From contig CM055312.2 of assembly GCA_029255685.2 (NCBI GenBank), forward strand, positions 79,924,369 through 79,988,368: a DNA stretch of 64,000 nucleotides. Reading direction: 5' to 3'. The notes beneath the pieces are model-generated. The model was not told where the DNA came from. It saw only the letters and a program-made list of their open reading frames with translations, and made no database searches. This DNA comes from Silene conica. Lineage: Eukaryota > Streptophyta > Magnoliopsida > Caryophyllales > Caryophyllaceae. The translations under genes were made by a program, and so were the position numbers. Of the stretch, positions 58,104 through 64,000 are shown piece by piece. How positions within the stretch are numbered: the stretch's first letter is position 1; the number at the start of each line of letters is the position of its first letter.

Positions 58104-59882
58104 TGCGATAAAATAACTACAAAAACGGAAACGAAGGAAAAATTAACGCTCATCATTTTAATACTTGTTAAACATTTTAAACAAGTTAAGTATTTACTTA
58201 ACGATCTCTTACACAATTAAGTAAATAAACCCGAGACCCAAACCCATACTAATCCGGGCACGGTGTAGCCGATTCAACCCGTATTGGTATAATTTGGTGG
58301 ATTAACCCTTTAATCGGTTCTACTCTTAGAACTCTCGGTCGACAATTTTCTTAAAATTATCTTTAGCCCGAACTTATTGCAACTACGGTTACGAATACTT
58401 TCGTTGAGATCGACCAAATTTCAAGGTGTAATCGTCATTACCCCACTTACCCAACGTGACAATTTTAGTACCCCGGTTTAGCCGAGCCTACATGTTTGTG
58501 AAGAAGGGATTCATGGGTCCATACTCTTTGGTAAGGCTAAGTCTCAATATTTTAAACGTAAGAGATCTTATCAATTATTATCTATCTCCTTTTAAGTGAA
58601 CCAATTAGGTGAATTATCGATAATAAAATGATACGTTGAAGACCCGATACTCGATATGCATGACATGTTAATGGCGATTTGGCTATGCATGCAACATATT
58701 AAAACAAAATAAAGCAAACGATAAATTCCTAGTATGGCCTTATCCTAGAAAATAAATAACAATAGTACAAATTCGGAAACCAACTCCTTTGGTCCCTTGA
58801 ACTTGACGAGGCACGCAAATCGAGGCAAACACCGTCTTGATCGGAACTCCTTTCCGAATGGCACCGTCTTCAAGGTTCTCCAGAAATTACAAGAATTACA
58901 ACTTTTCTAGTCTACTTTATACATTATAAAATAGAAATAAATTACAATTGGGTGATACGAGATCACAAAATTACAACCGAATCGGTAACCCCTTACATTA
59001 CGGGAAATACCGATTTAAAAACTAAGGCCATACTAGAATAATTACAAGATTCAAAATAATGCAATATAATATGACATTCATAAGAAAAACGCAGCAATAT
59101 ATATATGTTATGAATATGTTCATTTTAATGCCAAATCGCCCTAATAACTTATTATGTTGAAATTAATCCGGTTTTATGAGATTTTAGCATTTTTAACTCT
59201 TTTAAAATGCATAAATTAAAACATAAACAACTTATGTTCTAAATAATATCCTAACACATTTTAGGATCCAAAATTAGTCATAAATAATTTTGATAATAAT
59301 TAACACTTTAATTATATTAATATTGTTCATAATGCCTTTAAAGCATAACATTTACAAATTAAATCCAAACAAATATAAAATTTCGAAAATTTTGGATTTT
59401 ATTTTCACTAACATTCTGAAAATATTACTTTAATATTTATAATGTAAAAATTTTGGTCATATTATTCGAAATTTAACTCGAAATATCATATATTAATGGC
59501 CAAAATTACCTCTTAATACGGTTTTAACAATAAAATCGTAAAACATGCTATACAAAATCATATTGTACCAAATTTTACATACATTAAGTAAAATAAGCAT
59601 GTGAGGTCGTGTGAAAATTACAAGGCTAGAAACATTTTCTTTCTATTTTAATCATTTAACTCGATTTTGTCATAAAAATACATATTAAACGATTAAAATC
59701 TATATTATGAACAATATATTAAATCTCATAAATTATCAATATAACCTAAAAACATTTTAGGACCAGATTTAATTTACATGCCAAAATGTCGAGAGATATA
59801 CATATGAGTCTTGAAATATTAGTTTTGTTTTAAGTCTCAAAAACTCGGAAAAACTATAAACCGATTAAGCATGCAACAACGA
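58104..59882 (-). other. Long AT-rich leader of the copia element
   Basis: About 1.78 kb lie between the primer-binding site and the polyprotein ATG, with no long open frame. A gag frame would normally be here. Either this is a long untranslated leader, or gag has been lost or replaced. Confidence 0.6.
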
Positions 59883-59884
59883 AA

Positions 59885-59896
59885 GCTCTGATACCA
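59885..59896 (-). other. Primer-binding site (tRNA-iMet type)
   Basis: Minus strand TGGTATCAGAGC, 2 nt inside the 5' LTR of the element. Confidence 0.93.
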
Positions 59897-59898
59897 AT

Positions 59899-61051
59899 TG
59901 TTAGGTTCTTATACCTATTTAGTCATACTAATGTTAATTATCTTATAATTAGTAGATATTATGCATGCTTAACAAGATATATGTCGAGATATATGAAGAA
60001 AAACAAGCTCCCTTACATTGATAATCTCGGCTAATATAGGGCACAAGTGAAGTCACCTTCTTCACTTGTTCTTGAGCTTATCACACGGATGATCCTCCTT
60101 GAACCTTCAAAGAGATGATGGCCTCCAAAAGATGAACACCAAGACACACTACTCACAATATTTGTATGTTATTTTGCTAGAATGAACACACAAACTATCT
60201 AGATTGAGAAGGAGGCACACGGTTAGGGTTTAGAAAAATGAAACTTATTTTTATTTCTTTTTGTTCTCTCTAAAACAACCAAAACCCTAAGTGAAGTGTG
60301 TATGAATGAATTGGATTAGGAACCAAAGAACAAAACTCTCTTTTGTTCCTTCATTTGGTTCGGCCGTGAGCCATGGGTAGAGTGCCCAATGGTTGGCACC
60401 TCTACAACATCAAATGTTTCCCATGCTTGCCTTCACATTTAATCCCTTGTCTTTCTAATGTTCCATAACAAAATGTGTATGTTTGTTTGTGTGTGTGAGA
60501 TCACACGGTCCATGTCACACAATGGACCCATACGAACATTAGCTAGAATAACATAATTTACGTAGTTTGTAGTTTAACATTTAAACTCTTTATCGTAAAT
60601 TATAAGTAATAATAAGTAATCAATTAATTATTTATAATATATTTTGTTACTACAACAATTGTAAATAATTCATTCAACAACTTTATGTTTCATAAACATA
60701 TAAATCATAGTGATGACATTCTAATCACTAAAATAACTTATAATCTTATTATAAATTATCTCCTTATTTATTCATAATCTAGAAATGAACTAACTCGTAT
60801 CATATACAGTTATTTCATTTATTATTGAGAGAGTTGTCCTAAAGGTGTGACCTAAAGGGATCAACTGGTCACCACCGTCATTACGACAGTAATGTCAAAC
60901 TCTAGCAAGTCAATCATTACCGATTAATGTTGACCAGTTGACTTATGATAAAGAATCATCCCATGAATATTCTTTTATAGAGATTTGTCAATTTAATATT
61001 TAATATTTAATTGACGTGATCATATTATTGTCGAGGACACTTACTCCAACA
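59899..61051 (-). repeat. 5' LTR of the 8.4-kb copia element
   Basis: 1153 bp, two apparent substitutions from the partner LTR at 52639. Confidence 0.95.
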
Positions 61052-61605
61052 TCCCTAAGGTCTAAAAGACAACTACTAACATCATAGTTCGGTAAAACGT
61101 AAAGAATTAGAATTATACATGCTCACACGATTTGTAAAAACCGACTCAAAAACGAAAGAGGAAACAGAAATAACGAGACCACCGTGTGACATACCTCCTT
61201 CCCTGAGTGTTCGACCAGCCCTTGGACCCTTGAAACACCGAGTAAACCCCTCCCTTACGTTCTCTGATGTGGCAACAGAGTTGGTGTGAGGTTGTATGGG
61301 TGTCTATAGGTTTAGAGTAGGGTTACACTTGTGTTTTATAAGGCGGCATGAAAACAAGGTTTGAGGTGTTTGCATATTGTTCTTTTAACGTGGGCTGATT
61401 GGTGTTTGTATAGGTTATACCACATGGGCTGGTTATGCACGCATCTCTAGTCCTATTATGCACTTACATAACTTAAGAACTAATACTCACATGACATCCT
61501 ACTAAACTCATTTAAAATATATAAAAAAACACGTTTTCGATAAATTATCGATAATAACAATAAATTAATTATTAATAGAATACTAATAAAATACGAGGTA
61601 TTACA

Positions 61606-62310
61606 ATTTTGTATATACATTATTTCCGTTTGAAAAAAAATGAAAAAAATGAAAAAATGAAAAAAAAACCCGGCTAGGTGAAAACCTGCAAGGGCGGGCG
61701 CCTAGACAATATTGGGTAAATGGCCGAGAACGGAGTGAAAACCCGAAATGACGCTCCGGGTATAATGAAGAATTGATATGCGTGCCAAGAGAGTAGTGTG
61801 AGGAATAAAAGTTAGATTGAAAACCCGCAAGGGCGGGAGATCTAGGCAAAATGATAGATTTAGAAAAAAAAAAAAAAAGCTACTTCGTTACTTGTTCTAT
61901 CTTGGAGATGGCGAGATAATGAGGTTTGAAGGGAGGTTTGGGATATGACATTTGAAGGAATAAGGGGGGATGAGTGATGAAGTGTGATGGTTTAAACTAC
62001 ATTATGTTTTGCAATTTCATATTTTGATTTGTAGTTTGTGGTTGAATTTTGTCGCTCGGAAAGAAGCAAGGTGACATGATCATTCTATTTGGATTTGTGT
62101 GTTCATTTGCCTACTTAAGGAAGATCATTTGAAGGAGATAAAGTGAATGTTTGAGTGGTGAAATTATGAAGTGTACTGAGTGAGTTTGTGATGTGTTTGG
62201 AGTTGAAGCAGGATACTCATGTTTTGCTATATAGACTTTGGTGTGAGTTCCCATTGACTTATCTTCGAGTTTTACTCGAGGACGAGTAAAGGTCTAAGCG
62301 TGGGGGATTT
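61606..62310 (+). other. 3' internal region of a gypsy-type element
   Basis: Contains AAAACCTGCAAGGGCGG and AAACCCGCAAGGGCGG repeats (61682-61837) and then CTCGAGGACGAGTAAAGG, CTAAGCGTGGGGGATTTT (62275-62310), a polypurine tract of a type seen before the 3' LTR of plant gypsy elements (Tat/Athila-like). No pol sequence is in the window, so the element is partial or its body was lost. Confidence 0.55.
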
Positions 62311-63596
62311 TGATTAGTCTAGTTTAGTAGATGTTAATAAAGGTTATTTTGATGATTCATTGATGGATTGAGAAGTATTTTATTGGATTATAGTGTACAT
62401 GTCTTTGGTGTTGGTTTTGGGATGAACTTGTATATTTCCATAGGATAAATGGATTGATTTATTGTTAGGAATAAAGATGGTCTTCTTTGTTGTTGGTATT
62501 GGGCTAAAGATGTTATGTGAGTGTATTTTAAAGCAAGTCAAAGCCCAAAGACTAAGACAAAACATTGAAACATCCAAAGCAAGGTGACATTGGATTCTAC
62601 ATTGTACTCATACAACTCCTTAAATCTCATTCATTTTGGCAATTATGTTCATTCTTTATTGGAGTTTATGGAGATGCTCCTTTATGAGACTTTATGAAGA
62701 TGCTATTTGAAAACCTATATAAAGGGGTATTGTTGATCAATGGAGGGACATTTCTCATATAGACTTTTACATACTTTCTCTACTTTTAATCATTAGAATA
62801 CAATTTTCATAGTTTATTTTAGTTAGTTTTATTTGTATGGAAGAGTAAGTTAGTCGTCTTGGGTCAAGCAAATGAATTAGTGTTTTGTAAGACTATTTTT
62901 ATCTCTTGAATATTGATTTTTATTCTCAAGTCATTATTACGGTTATTGATAGTTTTTACTAGTTTGATCACCTAGTCTATATTATCTATAATCTATTGCT
63001 AGTTTAGAAATTTGAATCTTTTGTTCAATTACCTAGACATTAATTAGTAGCAACTATTGTTTATCAATTGTATGCTTTTCATCATTGTTGAATTGTAGGA
63101 GAATAATAATCATATGAATTAAAATGTAGAACCGCTTGTGTATGCATGTGTTCTTCTTTGTTAGCTTCTCTAGTTATAATCTATGGTATGATTGAATTTA
63201 CATATGCTTGGACTAAATTATCATCACCATAAGAATTGTTTATGTGCGCTTTTCGCAGTGAACAACTAAAAATAAGGAGAAGTAGAAATCATGTTTTCAC
63301 AACAAAGTATTCAAGAGTAAATAGAGTCTAAAAGTGTCAATGATCAAACCTATATCATTTGTGGAAATTGTAGGACTCAAGAACCTTTCTATAATTTCAT
63401 TTACTTGAATTTTTTAATATTTTGCTTTGTTAGATTTAGATTTAAAACCGCAAACACCCCCCCAATTGGTTACATTAGAATTATTTACACAAACACACAT
63501 TAAACATAGACCTTCCTTGTGGGACCGACCCCTACTTACCCTCGCTACTGTTAGAGTTCGTAGTGAATTATAAATTGGGAATTTAGACTCACGACA
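62311..63596 (+). mobile_element. Gypsy-type 3' LTR
   Basis: Begins TGATTAGTCTAG right after the GGGGGATTTT tract and ends GACTCACGACA before AGTCT, where a dead copia fragment resumes. Length 1286 bp. Near its end it has GGGACCGACCCCTACTTACC, the same kind of motif as the DRP3 intron LTRs. The 5' LTR and its duplication copy were not found in the window. Confidence 0.6.
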
Positions 63597-64000
63597 AGTC
63601 TAGCCAGATACCTTGTTGAAGGTTTAAGCTCTCTAGTCCCCCTTCTAACATGTGATCCTCGTCTTGAGGGGTAGAACGCTCCCTCTGCTTATGAACTTCT
63701 TCACCATGATTTCCTTCTTGATTATTCTCATTTTCATGGTTTTATTCTTCATCAGATGATGACTCGTGAAAAACATCATCATTGTCAGCTTGCGGTACAT
63801 TGTCATCAAGTTGTACCTCACCAACATCATCACCAACAACATTAGATTATAGCTCACCAACATCAACGGGTATCACCTCAACATTCTCATTTGTTGGTTG
63901 GTCAATAGCAATAGGAGTGGAAAAAGAAATATCATAAGTAGTATTAGTAGTCAAATCTGAGGTAGAAGTGTACCTTGAACTCATAAGATCCCCACCCACA
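63597..64000 (-). pseudogene. Dead copia pol fragment at the window edge
   Basis: The minus strand translates to acidic linker sequence (NENVEVIPVDVGEL, then a stop; QLDDNVPQADNDDVFHESSS, then a stop) and, after a frame change, RRGTRELKPSTRYLARL. This is the stretch between integrase and reverse transcriptase in copia pol. It stops where the gypsy LTR begins at 63596 and runs off the window end. Stops and frame changes make it non-coding. Confidence 0.7.

Larger units (their letters stand above)
52639..61051 (-). mobile_element. Complete young Ty1/copia retrotransposon, 8.4 kb
   Basis: LTRs 52639-53791 and 59899-61051, both 1153 bp, start TGTTAGGTTC and end CTCCAACA. I counted two single-base differences between them (near 52696/59956 and 52909/60169). 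Target duplication TCCCT lies at 52634-52638 and 61052-61056. Primer-binding site TGGTATCAGAGC on the minus strand is at 59885-59896. A purine tract (GTGGGAGAT on the minus strand) adjoins the left LTR. One 1171-codon frame encodes knuckle, protease, integrase, RT and RNase H. It interrupts the solo LTR at 50880. Confidence 0.97.
50880..61605 (+). mobile_element. Chromovirus-like solo LTR split by a copia element
   Basis: Begins TGTAACACCCCCATTTACC and ends ACGAGGTATTACA; TGTAACACC and its inverse GGTATTACA are the typical ends of Tekay/Del-type gypsy LTRs. Flanks are ATTTG (50875-50879) and ATTTT (61606-61610), a 4/5 match to a duplication. The copia element at 52639-61051 interrupts it. Joined, the LTR would be about 2.3 kb. 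No partner LTR or gypsy coding sequence is in the window. Confidence 0.65.

Overview
This is nuclear DNA from a flowering plant, almost certainly a eudicot. It is AT-rich, its genes are split by GT-AG introns, and most of the sequence is transposable elements (TEs). I cannot name the species from the sequence. All calls come from reading the sequence, checking reading frames and splice sites by hand, and general knowledge of the families. No database search was run.

There are three host genes, all on the minus strand and all apparently intact. (1) A two-exon gene for an 89-aa Costars (ABRACL-like) protein, 807-2609. (2) A 20-exon gene for an 809-aa dynamin-related protein of the DRP3 type (mitochondrial and peroxisomal fission), 4441-21270. 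(3) A four-exon gene for a 262-aa class I glutamine amidotransferase-like protein of the gamma-glutamyl peptidase type, 35458-45101. The three have no obvious joint function. Both large genes are stretched by TEs in their introns. DRP3 introns hold solo LTRs, tRNA-derived SINEs and MITEs. The amidotransferase introns hold Helitrons and MITEs.

Layout: 1-4440 holds a hAT-type MITE, the Costars gene and spacer. 4441-21270 is DRP3. 21271-25615 is spacer with a SINE-like copy and a dead copia gag fragment. 25616-30136 is a young copia element with broken coding sequence. 30386-33767 is a large inverted-repeat element holding a hAT MITE and a Helitron-type end. 33889-34452 holds Stowaway MITEs. 34521-47917 is a Helitron cluster (five elements with both ends visible) in and around the amidotransferase gene, with a Mutator-like element inside the fifth. 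50880-61605 is a chromovirus-like solo LTR split by a complete, very young 8.4-kb copia element with an open 1171-codon pol frame. 61606-64000 holds a gypsy-type 3' region and LTR, then a dead copia fragment.

I saw no new defence, biosynthetic or signalling system. The notable content is the nesting of TEs: a Helitron cluster inside one gene, a Mutator-like element in a Helitron, a copia in a solo LTR, a solo LTR 12 nt from a splice donor, a young copia that is already coding-dead, and a young copia without a recognisable capsid.
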